Made by a program: the position numbers and the translations under genes. 26,494 bases of DNA. Origin: Gymnopilus junonius. Lineage: Eukaryota; Basidiomycota; Agaricomycetes; Agaricales; Galerinaceae. The notes below the pieces were generated by a model. The model saw nothing but the letters and a program-made list of their open reading frames with translations, made no database searches and was not told the origin of the DNA. The DNA lies in NCBI GenBank assembly GCA_015501075.1, contig JADNYJ010000433.1, positions 1-26,494 on the forward strand, written 5' to 3'. The stretch's first letter is position 1, and each line of letters begins with the position of its first letter. Shown one piece after another: positions 1-11,100 of the stretch.

Positions 1-1323
1 AGATGGACAGTAGCTGCCATCTTGTCCTTGTCGTTCTCGGCAAGCTTAAAAGACAATTCCACGGGGCATGGTTTGAATTTGAGAACTGATAGTACAGGTA
101 TTTGTTCAGCAAGAAAGTTATAGGAATCGCAGTCGGGATGAACGTACTCTCCACAAAAGACCATAAGTAAACCTTGTGTCGCCCATCCAGCGAAGGTTTT
201 CAGTTCCGAGATCAACTCGCTATGAGCCGACGGCTTGAGACATGAAAGATATAGTCCTCTTTTCTCTTGGACCACTGAAAATAGGTCTACTTTCATCGCT
301 TTGCCTAGAAAACAGTGAGGTCACACCTAGGAGAAGAGCTTTTTTTCTGACCTTTGATAGCGTTCAGAGCAGCGACAACAACGTCGAATCCATCCTGTAT
401 GATCAAAATTCAAAATTCATTGGTGTTCTAATGAAGTCAAATGAAAAAATAAGGTACCTCGATGCCCAAAAGGTTGAGAGACAGTGCGTTTCCTGAACCC
501 GTCGGTACTGGCGCTATAGGAATTTTTAACGCTTTTATTGATTCAGGATGTTCGGCAAAGCCATTTAAGACTTCATGTATTAGTCCGTCGCCAGAGACAG
601 TTACGACAGCATCATATTGGTCAATTGGTAAAGTTCTGGCGACTTCCTGAGCATGTCCGTGGTGGGTTGTATCTACAATGCAGGTTAAATGGGTCAGCAA
701 TATCTGAAAGACAAAAGGCGACGGACATATAATCTCCAACGAACATCCTGCCGTCTCGAATACAGGCTTAACCTTCCTGGAAAAAATCGCCGCCCCTTTT
801 TTCTACCGTGGAGAAGTCAGAAAAATATTTCGTCATTGAAATGAGGAAGAGCATACCTGACCACCAAAAGGATTGACCAGAACCATAAGGCGTCGACATC
901 GCTTAACGCCAAGATCTTGGAAGTCATTAAGTCACATAATGTCAAAGCAAGGCACATCCTACGTACTTTCGTATGCAGCAATCATCACAGCCTCTACCCA
1001 CTCAGCAGCACCTGCGACATCTGATTCCTCAACTGTGCCTTCAACAACGACCATATGCATAGGCTTCTGTTTCTTCTTGTCCAAATACGCAATTGTCAAT
1101 GTATGAGAGCCATCGTCGAGGCTTGCTTTGAGTATATTCCGGTGAGGTACGTTATGATGCGTTGTTGGATTAGTCTCTGAAATCATCTGTCAGTTTGTGC
1201 CAGCGGCCAAGCAGGTGTCATAGTCTCACTGGTAGGTTTCTGTATCTTTAAGTGCAGATCGGTTAGAGACAAAGTTATTATGGAGGAGGTATCTGTATGT
1301 ATGGATATCGTCTTGTCCGCCAT
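1..1323 (-). CDS. Sphingoid long-chain-base kinase (LCB4/5-type), 5' part, frame-broken
   Basis: Phosphorylates sphingoid bases at membranes (known for the family). Seven complete exons can be joined: 1323-1230, 1176-967, 915-857, 802-727, 672-458, 394-352 and 304-148. An eighth, 85-1, runs off the left edge, so the C-terminus is missing. The DAGK catalytic signature is clear: NPFGG in exon 3 (about residue 120), AGCSLEI then YTTHHGHA across exons 4-5, VSGDGLIHEVLNG and PTGSGNALS in exon 5, and LRWMGDTRF in exon 7. The start is the ATG at 1323 in ACCATGGCG context. Exons 1-6 join in phase. Exon 7 does not: the frame shifts by one base near 265, an in-frame TAG lies at 222-220, and the phase into exon 8 does not fit. 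It is either a decaying gene or carries consensus errors. Family assignment is firm; functionality is doubtful. Confidence 0.85.
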
Positions 1324-1503
1324 GGTGATGAGGGGAGTTCGGTACAAGGCCTAAGCAGGTCGAGAAAGTTGAACGCAGCACCCGCCGGCATATGAATATC
1401 TAATGCACGTGCTGATCGTGCGAACTCGCGTCTAATTAAAGACTCTTTCAATTCGGCCCTCTTTCCCGTACCATCATCTCATCCTCTAAGGTACTCTCAA
1501 GCT
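1324..1503. promoter_or_regulatory. Bidirectional promoter between lipid kinase and cyclin C, with CACGTG box
   Basis: Only 180 bases separate the divergent start codons of the lipid kinase (1323, minus) and cyclin C (1504, plus). A palindromic GCACGTGC, containing the E-box CACGTG at 1406-1411, lies near the middle. CACGTG is the known site class for bHLH factors in fungi. I see no convincing TATA box. Shared control of the two genes is inferred. Confidence 0.5.
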
Positions 1504-2948
1504 ATGGCGACTGACTACTGGGCGAGCTCGCATTTGTGAGATTAAAAAAGCAAAATGTTCGTGTCGTGTTCCTTACTCATATTCTGCTCAGCAAGAGGTG
1601 GATCGTTGACCGAGCTGCATTGAACCAGGCGAGACTTGAAGATCTTCAATATGTCGATGATCCAGACTATCTGGACTATCTGTCCATCTACTTTGCTCAA
1701 TGTGTGCACACTTCATCTTGAGCAATTGGCGGAACAATGCTAATGATTCTATCTAGTGATTACGAAACTTGGGAAGAAATTGCATTGCCGACAGAGGACA
1801 ATTGCTACGGCCATTGTCTTTTTCAGAAGGTTTTACCTCAGGAATTCATACTGCGAGACCGACCCATTCATTGTCATCGCTGCGTGCTGCTATCTCGCGG
1901 CCAAGGCCGAGGAATCGCCCATTCATATCAAGCTAATAGTGACGGAATCTCGCGCACTGTTCAATCGTACGGCCACCTCCACAAGTTCCTAGATCTCTTT
2001 CTAATTGTCTTCTTGCAGAAGAAATTTACAGTTCTAGAGGTTTCTCTGCCGACAATGCGAAGATCGCAGAGATGGAATTTTACCTGGTGGACGACCTAGA
2101 ATGCGACTTGGTCGTATTTCACCCTTATCGCACTCTTCTTACACTTTGCCGGCAGGAGTCCACTGGAGAGACGCCCTCTGAAGAGGGAGAAGCTTTGGAA
2201 TTTGGCGTTGGAATAGGCTCGGATGATGGCCCGCGGTACTGGGGAACAGGCGAAGGCCAACTAGAGTTGGCGCCTTCTGCCTTGAAAACTGCATGGTAGG
2301 TCCTACGATTAGGAGAAAAAATATTTGGCAATTTATTCATTCCTTAGGTCTATTATCAATGACACCTATCGATCACAGTTATGCCTCCTCTACCCCCCTC
2401 ATCTCATCGCCATAGCCGCCATATACTTGACTTTCATTATTCACCCTCCCACGCCGTCTGATAATGAAAGTGCGGGAGAAACTCCCTCTGAACACTCCCC
2501 TCCGACAACTCGTCAGCCACGACGGTCATCCCGTCAGGTCGCATCTGCACAAGCGGCTTCACAAAAGAAGCCTCCTCAAGATACTGTCGGCTTCCTTTCA
2601 GAGCTAAACGTATCCTTACCTGTCATCGCTACCATAGTGCAAGAGATCATCTCCCTTTATACCCTCTGGGATCGGTACAAGGAAGATGGGACCCCCGAAT
2701 CATCCAGAGCTCGTGACCTAGCGGCGAATTCTCCAGGTACAAACAGTAATCGCGCTAGCGCCAGCGCTGCTGCGACGCCTGGTATGGAGGATTCAGTGAC
2801 GGTTGATGCTGATGGGAATTATATTACTCCTGCGTTCTTGTCATCTGTTTTACAGAAGATGCGAGAAGCTAGGATAATGGATCTTGCTCCTACAAGACCT
2901 GCGATCGCGATTAATAAGAGGCTGGAACGTACACAAGCCGCCGGATAG
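1504..2948 (+). CDS. SSN8: Cyclin C, Mediator kinase-module cyclin (Ssn8/Srb11-like)
   Basis: Cyclin partner of Cdk8/Srb10 in the Mediator kinase module; nuclear, regulates RNA polymerase II transcription (family knowledge). Five exons: 1504-1535, 1592-1701, 1757-1966, 2019-2295 and 2348-2948. They sum to 1230 nt, giving 409 aa with every junction in phase. The N-terminus reads MATDYWASSHFKRWIVDR, the family hallmark. The first cyclin fold follows (LGKKLHCRQRTIATA, RRFYLRNSY, CCYLAAKAEESP). The second part has AEMEFYLVDDLECDLVVFHP, also diagnostic, then NDTYRSQLCLLYPPHLIA. A Ser/Pro/Ala-rich insert at about residues 260-300 and another near 340-360 make it longer than the yeast core. Stop TAG at 2946. 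The gene is intact, and its divergent neighbour is the lipid kinase. Confidence 0.95.
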
Positions 2949-4560
2949 CTGGATGTTGCGGGTTTTTCAGGAGTTATCGCATCATTGATACTTCCGGTGT
3001 ATTCTAAACCACTTCCTTGTTTTACTTTCTTTCTGGAATCATTATGTTGTAGTTTCGTTATAGCTCCAAAATATTCCATATACAGTACAAGTTCTCATAC
3101 TGCATAACGTCGGGAAGGGCCTTTTTCTGATGCATCATGACATATATCCATTACTAGACCATATTTTGGCTGGCTGGGGAAGTTTTGGACCACAAAAAGT
3201 TGATGCAATATGAGAAATACACATTACTAGATCATGCGTTATGAGAACTTGTTCTGTATCCTTTCTTAAATGAAGTGTCAATGATGAATTTTTTGGCGTC
3301 TTCGCTGTGCGTTACCTTTGATTCTGTCTCCCTGCTGTCAGTATGTCGCTTTGATAGGACTGTTCTGTTCTTCATCTTTCTAGAAATAATACTTCAGAAC
3401 TCGAGACGTACCTCCGAGAAATCCGAGGAGGCAACAAGCCATCTTCATCTTCATATTGAACTTGGTTTTCTGAATCTAATGTTACCGTCCTTCTTTTCCC
3501 CGTTTGCCGAGATTAGACCATTTTGGTAAGTCGTCCCGACTTCCATTTTAGCCGAAATTATACCCATTTCGGCACTTGTTGAACACGCAACCGCGCCATA
3601 GACTGCTTGACAAGCACCTTCTTTTGATGGTTAGTTTGAACTTGGTTTAAACCACGGAGCATCAGTTTCAATATTTCCTGCCCTCCGGATAAAGCCGTAG
3701 TTAGTAAGGCTCGTCAACCTATAGCATAAACCTAAATTTAATGACGGGTTTCTCTCGGGTTTTGTTTCGATTCTGATTCAACAGATGGACGACTGGTTCC
3801 AGGCAGTGCAACGGAGGGTTATTATTAGCAAGCAGGGGGTGGCAGTGCTCAGGACGTGGATATTTTTCGTACCAAGTGACCAGGGAAGATCAAAGGTCTT
3901 CGCTCATAAGAAGCTTCTCTTCCTCACACATGAAGTCTCCAGATGGTATGTGTGCTGGGCGTAAAATTCAGGTCGTTCATGCAAATTTCTCAAAAGGAGA
4001 TAGAAGTATATATCACATGATTTTCTTTCGGAGATTCCCTCAGGCGGGCTCAGGGCGGGGCTACATGAATATCTTTGCTTCCACCTCCCACTGGAGTCCT
4101 CTTGTCGCCTCTTCTCGCCAATAAATTATCAGTTGTAACCCAGAAAACAGAACTTTTTAAGCATTTCTATCTCGTAGAGGCTATACCTCACCAAACTGTT
4201 CAAACGACGAGCTCGGGTAGCTAGGTCGTTTCCACCTTTGCCGGCACTGCATTATCATTCTATATCGGGCTGCATGGCAGGTGCTATAAATCTCGCCATC
4301 CGCATGGTTAACAAATCGATTGATTCCATTCTTGACATCCAACCCTGACGTCTCTGGAAGGTGCGTTTTCACGAGAGCTTCTGTAATTTACGTCCCTCCC
4401 GATGTCCTGACGCGTGGCATTGGTTTCTCTCCTCTCATAGACCAAGGTTAATTGTTTTAGCTCACGACCCTTTCAACGACGCATCACGAAATTTAACGAC
4501 ACTTCTACCTTGAGCACTCCATCTTAATTTGCCTCGTAAGTCTCTGATGGGTTTTGCTCT
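2949..4560. other. 1.6 kb intergenic stretch without a supportable gene
   Basis: Between the cyclin C stop and the F-box gene promoter I find no ORF with recognisable domains or a convincing intron-exon chain. The longer open frames near 3876-4124 (+) and 4181-4372 (-) have only GTG where an initiator would be. The 84-codon frame at 3275-3529 has no family features. The first 150 bases probably hold the cyclin C 3' UTR. The rest may hold regulatory DNA or decayed repeats that I cannot classify. Confidence 0.5.
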
Positions 4561-4565
4561 ATACT

Positions 4566-4570
4566 TATAA
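4566..4570 (+). promoter_or_regulatory. TATA box of the F-box-like gene
   Basis: TATAA lies 83 bases before the ATG at 4649. A start site about 30 bases downstream (near 4595) would fall after the alternative upstream ATG at 4586. This supports 4649, with its ACCATGGCC context, as the real start. Confidence 0.5.
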
Positions 4571-4648
4571 AGCAATATCATCCTAATGCCCACGGGTCCC
4601 AGTTTCGCTTTATCTTTTAAGGTTTTGACCATTTCCTATCCCTTGACC

Positions 4649-5932
4649 ATGGCCGCCTTTAGTCAACCAGCTAGTCTCCCTCTCGACGTTGTCGAACTTG
4701 TTTTAGCAGAGGTAGCCTGTGACAATGACATGGCGGCACTAAAGAATTGCTCACTGGCGTCTTCTGTCCTCCTCCCTATGTGTCGAAAATATATCTTTTC
4801 GAAGGTTGAACTCGATTCCACCGTTCACCACTCTGGAGCATGCCAAGTACGGCAATTCAAACGCCTTTTGGATCACGATCCTTCCATTGCGAATTATATC
4901 CGGACGCTGGATTATACTGGCGTGTGCGACAGCAAACCAGCACCCCCTGTTTTGAAGCATCTCCGCCGCGTCACTTCGTTCACGTTCGGGTTCAGATCTC
5001 CCAGCTACAACTTTGGCGGAACGCAAGAATGGAAAACGATACCATCTGCCCTCAAAAACTCCTTGGCGACCTTTATCCGATACAACAAGCTCTCCACTTT
5101 GCATCTATTCCGTATTCAAAGCGTCCCGGCCGCGTTGTTTAATTGCTTTCCACATCTCAGGAAATTGGTCCTCTACTGCGTTACTATTTCCAATATTTCA
5201 CTTTATGGGAAATTTTTCAAGGCCAACAAAGCTCCCAAACTCGTTTCTCTCTTCATCAAGAACAGCAACGTAGGGCCTTTGATCAAGCTGCCTGCCAAGG
5301 GCGTCCAAATGTCCGAACCAATGCTTGACTTGACAAGCCTAGAAAAATTTGAATGTGGCGTCGATGAAGACCCTACCGTAATGAACATTGTCAGACCTAT
5401 ACTGAAGGTAGCCGAGTCGTTGCGTTGCTTGGCTTTGTCTGGTACGTTCTTTTGCGAAAGATACAACGACGTTTGATTTATATCGTGATCAGGTTCTCAT
5501 CCCGACATCGATTTTCTCGGAGTTTTCTCCAGTGATATAAACCACAGGTCCCTGGAAACTCTCAAGACAGTGCGATTGCACCCTATGATAGAAACGCAAG
5601 AGGAAGACCCATATCTCAACCTCACAGCAGAGCTCGAACAAATTGCTGGCAAAAATGTCGTAGAGGACATCGTGCTTTGCATCAGTATTGAAACAGATCG
5701 TCGTTGCACCACTGACGCTTCGCGCTGGAATCAACTTGATCGTGTTCTTTCACAGGGTGGTGGGTTTCCCTTTCTGCAGTCCGTGGAAATCAAAGTCATC
5801 GTATATCATTGGTCTCGCGAGGTCGCCGACTTTCAATCTCGGCTTGAGGAGATTCGAGTATCCTGCTTTCCATGGTTAAGGGGCAACAAGGATGTGGAGT
5901 TTAGTTTTGAAGTTGCGATTGAAGACGTTTAG
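4649..5932 (+). CDS. F-box-like / LRR-like protein
   Basis: Two exons, 4649-5441 and 5493-5932, with a 51 nt intron (GTACGT to GATCAG). They join in phase to 410 aa. An F-box-like segment is at the N-terminus (about residues 8-55: LPLDVVELVLAEVA, then DMAALKNCSLASSVLL and RKYIFSKVEL). It is followed by irregular leucine-rich lines typical of the large basidiomycete F-box families (LRKLVLYC, PKLVSLFIKNSN, LEKFECGVDE, SLRCLALSG). By family knowledge such proteins act as SCF ubiquitin-ligase substrate receptors. The F-box match here is by pattern only, and the substrate is unknown. An in-frame ATG at 4586 would add 21 residues, but it lies at or before the predicted transcription start. No frame breaks seen. 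Confidence 0.8.
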
Positions 5933-5962
5933 GTAGTTGTTTGTCTTTTAAATTTTTTCTTC

Positions 5963-6157
5963 TTATAAAGTGGGTTCTTTGGCTATCTTATTATCGGCAT
6001 CTATAAGTTGTCTCTTAAGACCCTGAATTGCGAATCCTGTGCTCTGAATTCGGTGGCCCCCACCTACAAAATCCAGGTCTTCAAGCTCCAAGGCCCATTC
6101 TAATGCCTTATAAGCAATATTACTGTCTTGATATTCTGTAATGTTGGTCTTTGCCAT
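5963..6157 (-). CDS. Small hypothetical protein (64 aa)
   Basis: Single open frame from an ATG at 6157, acidic in the middle (EWALELEDLDF) and lysine-rich near the end. No signal peptide, membrane segment or family match that I recognise. It converges on the F-box gene, whose stop lies only 30 bases away on the other strand. A TATAA-like motif on the same strand at 6224-6229 lies about 67 bases upstream of the ATG, a normal spacing for transcription. A TTCGCAG sequence just before the ATG could also be a splice acceptor, so an upstream exon is possible. Coding status is uncertain. Confidence 0.35.
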   Translation of the reverse strand: MAKTNITEYQDSNIAYKALEWALELEDLDFVGGGHRIQSTGFAIQGLKRQLIDADNKIAKEPTL

Positions 6158-6223
6158 CGTCTGCGAAGCAAGTCAAGTAACATAATTTGGGAGCGATCAT
6201 CAAATTCTCGCGAATATAGTGAC

Positions 6224-6229
6224 TTATAA
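6224..6229 (-). promoter_or_regulatory. TATA-like box for the 64 aa ORF
   Basis: CTTATAAG on the minus strand, about 67 bases upstream of the ATG at 6157. It sits only about 75 bases beyond the stop codon of the secreted-protein gene, so it would overlap that gene's 3' UTR. Function inferred from position only. Confidence 0.3.
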
Positions 6230-6301
6230 GGTCGTTGAAGTGGGCCCAAAGTCGTTCATTATCATAGTAGACATTATGTAGTCGTGAAATATTAAAAGAC
6301 G

Positions 6302-7264
6302 CTAATATGTGTTACTCCATCGTGCTTGTAAAGACCTCTTCTCTCCCGCCCGTCTAGCGGGATACGCCTTAGGAATAGATCTGGAACCAGAAGGTGACGG
6401 CCTTCTGCCAGTGCCACCAGAGTGAGGCCGCGCAGAGCCGTGTCCCGTCGATCCATAACGACCTGATGGACCACTTGTCGATCCATATCCGCCAGCTGGA
6501 TGGTATCCTCCTCGGTAAGAACTTGAAGATGCACCGTAATGATGGGTGGAAGAGCCAGAAGCAGGATGCCTTGAGCTGCTTGGGTGGCCATAAGGTAGCC
6601 TACTGGAAGGACTGCGAGATCGTCGACGAGACGGCCCTTTAGCAGGTTGTGGACGATGCGAGCCTGGAGGAGGCGGCGGAGGCATCGGAGGGGGTGTAGG
6701 ATGTCTCCAAGCTGTGTGAGGGACTAAGAAATGTCAGGCGTGATACAACCAGCGATATCGAGTTAGCAAAAAACATACCCATTGCTTCCTTCAGGGAATG
6801 GAGTTCATGAGGTTGCATAGGGATGTGTCGCACTCCTGTCTTGTCATCCTTCCAAGGCTTCATGTCTTCGTGTTTGATGCTATAGGGAGCGTGAAGTGCA
6901 ATGTCGCCATAAATATTTGCACTTGGATGGAATGCCTTGATGTCCTTCCGGGGAGGGTTATTTGGCAGCTTTTTTGAGATCATTGCCACTGGGTATTTGC
7001 CAGTTTCTGGATCAAGACCCTCCATTACAACCCCTGGATGAATACTAATCTTGTCGAGTTTCTGTCGAAAAGATGAGTTCTGATACCACAGTCATAGGGA
7101 TTAATACTGACGACATGAGGATTTTTTTCTTCATAAGCCTTCGCTCTCACTCCAACATAATCCCCAGGTTTGTGGATCTCATGCGGTTCAGTTGGCACAG
7201 GGACCGCAAAGACACCAATCAAGCACACAGAAATGTAGAGTGCACATAGGATAACACGATTCAT
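6302..7264 (-). CDS. Secreted hypothetical protein with Pro/Ser/Gly/Arg-rich tail
   Basis: Three exons, 7264-7112, 7061-6779 and 6723-6302 (introns 50 and 55 nt), join in phase to 285 aa. Residues 1-20 are a clear secretion signal (MNRVILCALYISVCLIGVFA, then VPVPTEP). A compact segment of about 110 residues follows, with GDYVGVRAKAYE, HPGVVMEGLDPETGKYPVAM, AFHPSANIYGD and KHEDMKPWKD. It has the look of a small conserved extracellular domain, but I cannot name it. The last 130 residues are low complexity: a PTPPPMPPPPPP run, RRRSRSPSSR, then Ser/Gly/Tyr/His-rich repeats. The tail ends with dibasic sites (PARRAGEKRS) that Kex2-type proteases could cut. A 5' UTR intron probably precedes the ATG. 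Role unknown; cell-wall protein or effector-like are guesses. Confidence 0.75.
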
Positions 7265-7267
7265 AAT

Positions 7268-7333
7268 CTAACAAGACAAATTTCGCTGTCAGCCTTATCG
7301 GAATAAGTATGAGAAATTATCAATAGCACTCAC
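7268..7333 (-). other. Probable 5' UTR intron of the secreted-protein gene
   Basis: Read on the minus strand, GTGAGT begins at 7333 and TTGTTAG ends at 7268, four bases before the ATG. A GCTGAC branch-like motif lies in between. The 66 nt length fits the other introns here. Confidence 0.5.
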
Positions 7334-7373
7334 GTTCAGCTCTATTGCGAGACGATAAGGGTAACTTTTCGAA

Positions 7374-7431
7374 GAGACCTGCTCTTTGAGACCTGCTCGT
7401 CGTTACTGTGGGTGGTGGAAGAGACCAGCTC
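7374..7431. repeat. Three 11 bp GAGACC(T/A)GCTC repeats upstream of the secreted-protein gene
   Basis: GAGACCTGCTC occurs at 7374-7384 and 7388-7398, and GAGACCAGCTC at 7421-7431, all in the same orientation, about 110-170 bases before the ATG at 7264. The position suggests a regulator-binding cluster or transcript-leader repeats. Function inferred. Confidence 0.45.
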
Positions 7432-8140
7432 TGTGGGGAAAGACGATTTTTCGTTGTCTCTATATATTATTCTCCGTTAGGGCGGTGGTGAAAAGAGATC
7501 AAGCAACCGTACAGCTTTCAACAAAAGCTCACTCATGCCCAAACAAGTTCGGCATGTCAATTCTCGCACTTCTTCGTGAGCACCGCCAAGCATGATTTCC
7601 AGCCAGAACTGTTGATGATGGGCCCTACGGTCATTCTATACTTAATTACATATCGTGGAAGATCGAGCATTTTTAGTTCTGGAACAAGCAGTGGAAGCAC
7701 TGATGAGAAGATGATGCATCGCATTCGGGACATTTCAGATGACACCTCACCTTTTTACCGCCATCTTTCATTCTCCCATGCGATAATCAGATTTCCCATG
7801 ATATTAACCAGCCAAGTTGACGGATGCCGAGGAGACCACTGTCTTCCCTCTTAAATTAGCATCCAGGCAGTGGTATGTTATCCACTATCTGAAACATAGA
7901 ACGACGATTCGTCGAGCGGCTAATGATAATAATAGTGCGCATTGCATTTGATTCTAAGATCCTAAGTGTCTGCATAGGTCAGCATCGGCGTCACGTTCGC
8001 ATGGTACAATTACAATGGACAGTCCAGCGTCAGAGAGGGTAAAGACATGATATAGTCCTACAATAAATGTGTAGCATAAAGTTTTTTTCTTGATAATGAA
8101 GAAAGAAGGAGTTCATAAATGTGGCATACATCAGGGGATA
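7432..8140. other. Intergenic stretch, no gene seen
   Basis: The longest open frame here (7576-7854, plus) begins at GTG and has no recognisable features. The stretch probably holds the upstream promoter of the secreted-protein gene and the 3' UTR of the 1004 aa gene; an AATAAA-like sequence is not clearly placed. Confidence 0.4.
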
Positions 8141-11100
8141 TCATGAAGCAAGGCGAGGAGACCCGTTGCTCAGATTGTTTTTATCAGCAAGAGCATTCCT
8201 GAGAAGCAACTCAATCCTCTCCTGATCTCTATTCGACTGCTGCAAGACATCCAACAATCTCGCCTCGCGACGCTCAGATAACGCTCTAACAGCGTCCAAA
8301 GCGCGTCTGACATCGACGTGAGCAGCAGCATTCGCAGATCCTGATGCCGAGCTACCATCCGAACCGTCACCCGTACCACCGCCACCGTTGGTGTATCGTG
8401 GAAGCCCATCGAGGAAAGATGGTTTATGAGTGCGGCTAGTTCGGCGTCCTGCTGCGATGTGTGCAAAGCCTGAGCGTATATGACTCATGTCGATTGAGTT
8501 TGAAAGAAGGGTTTGCCTGCGGATTGATCGAGATTTAAGGGCATGAAGCTTTGTGGTATGTGAAGGCGACGCTAATAATATCATAGTCGCGTCTGTTTGA
8601 CGATCCAGTGCCTGGAACTAGAAGGGAAATGGATGCCGTTGAGAAAAGGAATAACGTAGGGAGAAAGGTTGACTTACAGCTTGAATAAGGTTCTCCCAGC
8701 CGACCTCCCATTTCCTTCGCCTTTTACTGACATTTTTGATGAAATCGGGGTGATACTCCAAATTTATTAGGTCGTCCAAATCATCTTCATCTTCCTCATC
8801 AACCCAGTCCCCCTCATCATCACCACCGTCCACCGTTGTCGCAGGGGTATCAACGACGGCGAAGGGCAGAGGGTCTGGCACGAGGATATCCTCCTTGATC
8901 ACAGAATAGCCTTTGTCCTCTCCAGCAGTCTCTTCCCCAGACGAAGAAAGCTCGGGGCTCGTGTCTCTTGGCTGAGTACTTTCCACACGCGGAGGCGGCT
9001 TTCGAATATGCGCCTGTCTCATATTCCCATTCTTCTCCTTCTTCCGGGCCGAGAAATTCGGCATGGGAAGAGCGATAGGCTGATGGCTGGGACTGGACTG
9101 CATGCTGGCAGTGTCAAGCATCGCGTTGCCCATCATCCTTTGTGTGTGTAGATACGCCCAATGATCATACATATGGTCCTGGAACGGCGTCGATCTCGGC
9201 GAGAGCGTCGAGTCAGTGATGTTGCCCTGGTTATTTTGAGCATACACTTGCCATTGCCTGGCGATCTTCTCAGTGATATCATTAGGGTCGACACCATTTG
9301 GGAAGGCTCCAAATCGTGAACTAGTTAGGGGGTGTTGACGGCGGACGTGACCAAATGGGTAAGGGTAAGGAGACCCAGCATGAAAATGCCTCGAGGAAGC
9401 ACGCATATCTTTAGGATTGTAAGGAAGATAGGGCGACGGGGAAGGAGCAGCCGTTTGGCTGTGAGGTGTGGGTGGAATGGGTGCATCAGGTCTTGGCGAC
9501 CCAAGATAGGACTGGATGTAGGCCGAAGTCGAGTCTTCACCGTAGCTGTGGAAGTCGTCAGGGTACACTTGAGGAGAAATATAACGCTCGTCGCCGCGAC
9601 TTTGCTGAGAAGCATGATCTTGGCCATTGAGCCCGTACTCTTGAACATGTGAATAATTTTGGTACTGATGGCCATTGGTGTTGGTATTGATTTGGATGGG
9701 CTGCTGGTGACGGTGGTCGACGTACTGCGGGGGCCTCTCCGACGAGGCCTGGACTGGCTGTTGAGGCGGTGCCGCCGATGTCTTCTGCTGTTGCTGCTGC
9801 TGTTCGAGGAGAGTGGTCTCTAAGCCCCGCATGAGATGCTCAGTCGTTCCATTCCTAGCTTTGGCACGATGATTCACTGGCACAGGTACTCGGACTGGAA
9901 TGTTCTGTCCCGCAAAATGCATCTCTCGATTGTCCTCCGGCAGTCCAGCAGTCGGTGATCTCGGAGTGTACCCGCCTTCCTCCTCAGTGCTGTCTCTTTC
10001 AGGATATTTAGGGTGCGTGTCTTCATGTTGCTTGGGTATAGCTTTCTCCTCATCGGAGTGGCTGGGCTGGAGGCTGTTAACCTGATTGGGCTCATAACGC
10101 TGAGCGGTCCCTTCAGGATTGAGATCTGATGATGGAGTGGGTGATGGGGAATGGAATGCTTCTTCGGCGATCCCTTCTTTCATTTGCCAAGTGTTGCCGC
10201 CACTAGCACCGTTGCCATTTTTAGAGCCAACCTCGTCCTCCTCTTGAAATGGGAGAGAACGATCTGGGGCGCGAGCAGCGATTGTTTGCGCAGGCGGTTG
10301 GCTCTGGATGGGTGGTGCATTTAGACGTGCCTCGCCATTAGGAGCACGACGGAGGGTAGGGACAGCTGCCGCCTCGCGAGCATTGTACTGAGCGAGATAG
10401 CTGGCGGGATGAGGTTCTGCCATTACAAGGGGAGAGTGCTGGACCGGGGACATGCGCCGTTCCGGTGAATGCGACTGGCCTTGGGGGAATGATTGGACGA
10501 TTGGAGAGGCGGGTTGACGGCTTTGAGTCTTTGGGCTTTCACGAGCTACCAACTGCTCGCGTCGGCCTCGTTGCGCATTCTCGGGATTCAGAGGGCTGGA
10601 TCTCTCACCAGGAGCTCGGGCCCTATCGACAGCGGGAGCCTTGCTTGGTATTGGAGACTCAGAACGAGCAGGGAGCGGATAAGAATGGGGTTGCTGATTC
10701 GACTGATACTGAGCTTGCTGTTGTTCAGCAGCACGATCGATGTCGGCAAAGAACTCTGGAGTCATCTGCGACTCCAGTTCTTGGAATTTGTTAGGATACC
10801 CAGCGGTGGGGGCACGGAGTGGGGGCCGTGCATAGTGTGAATTGACGTTGGGCTGGCTATGAGACTGTTGTGGACCTGGTGGAGGAGACAAGCGGCGATC
10901 GTCTGGATAGCTCGCTGGATTTGGATGTGGAGGAGTAGGTAGAAGCCTGGCGACTTGACCGGGAGGTGGTGACCGCCTCACACCGATGTTGGGTATAGTG
11001 GGACTCGGTTGTTGTTGAGTCTGCACTGTCGGCTGGACGGGAAAGGAGGCCGCTGATGGGACCATTGGCATGGATTGTGCCTTCAAAGCTCGAGGCCTTT

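Noticed and set aside
437..739. Single 100-codon minus-strand ORF taken alone as a gene
   Set aside because: Its first 20 or so codons are intron sequence; the lipid kinase exons 4-5 explain the coding part and the phase.
3876..4372. Two ORFs (plus 82 codons, minus 63 codons) in the cyclin/F-box interval
   Set aside because: Both have GTG in place of ATG and no recognisable protein features.
7576..7854. 92-codon plus-strand ORF
   Set aside because: Starts at GTG, not an accepted nuclear start here, and shows no domain or splice context.
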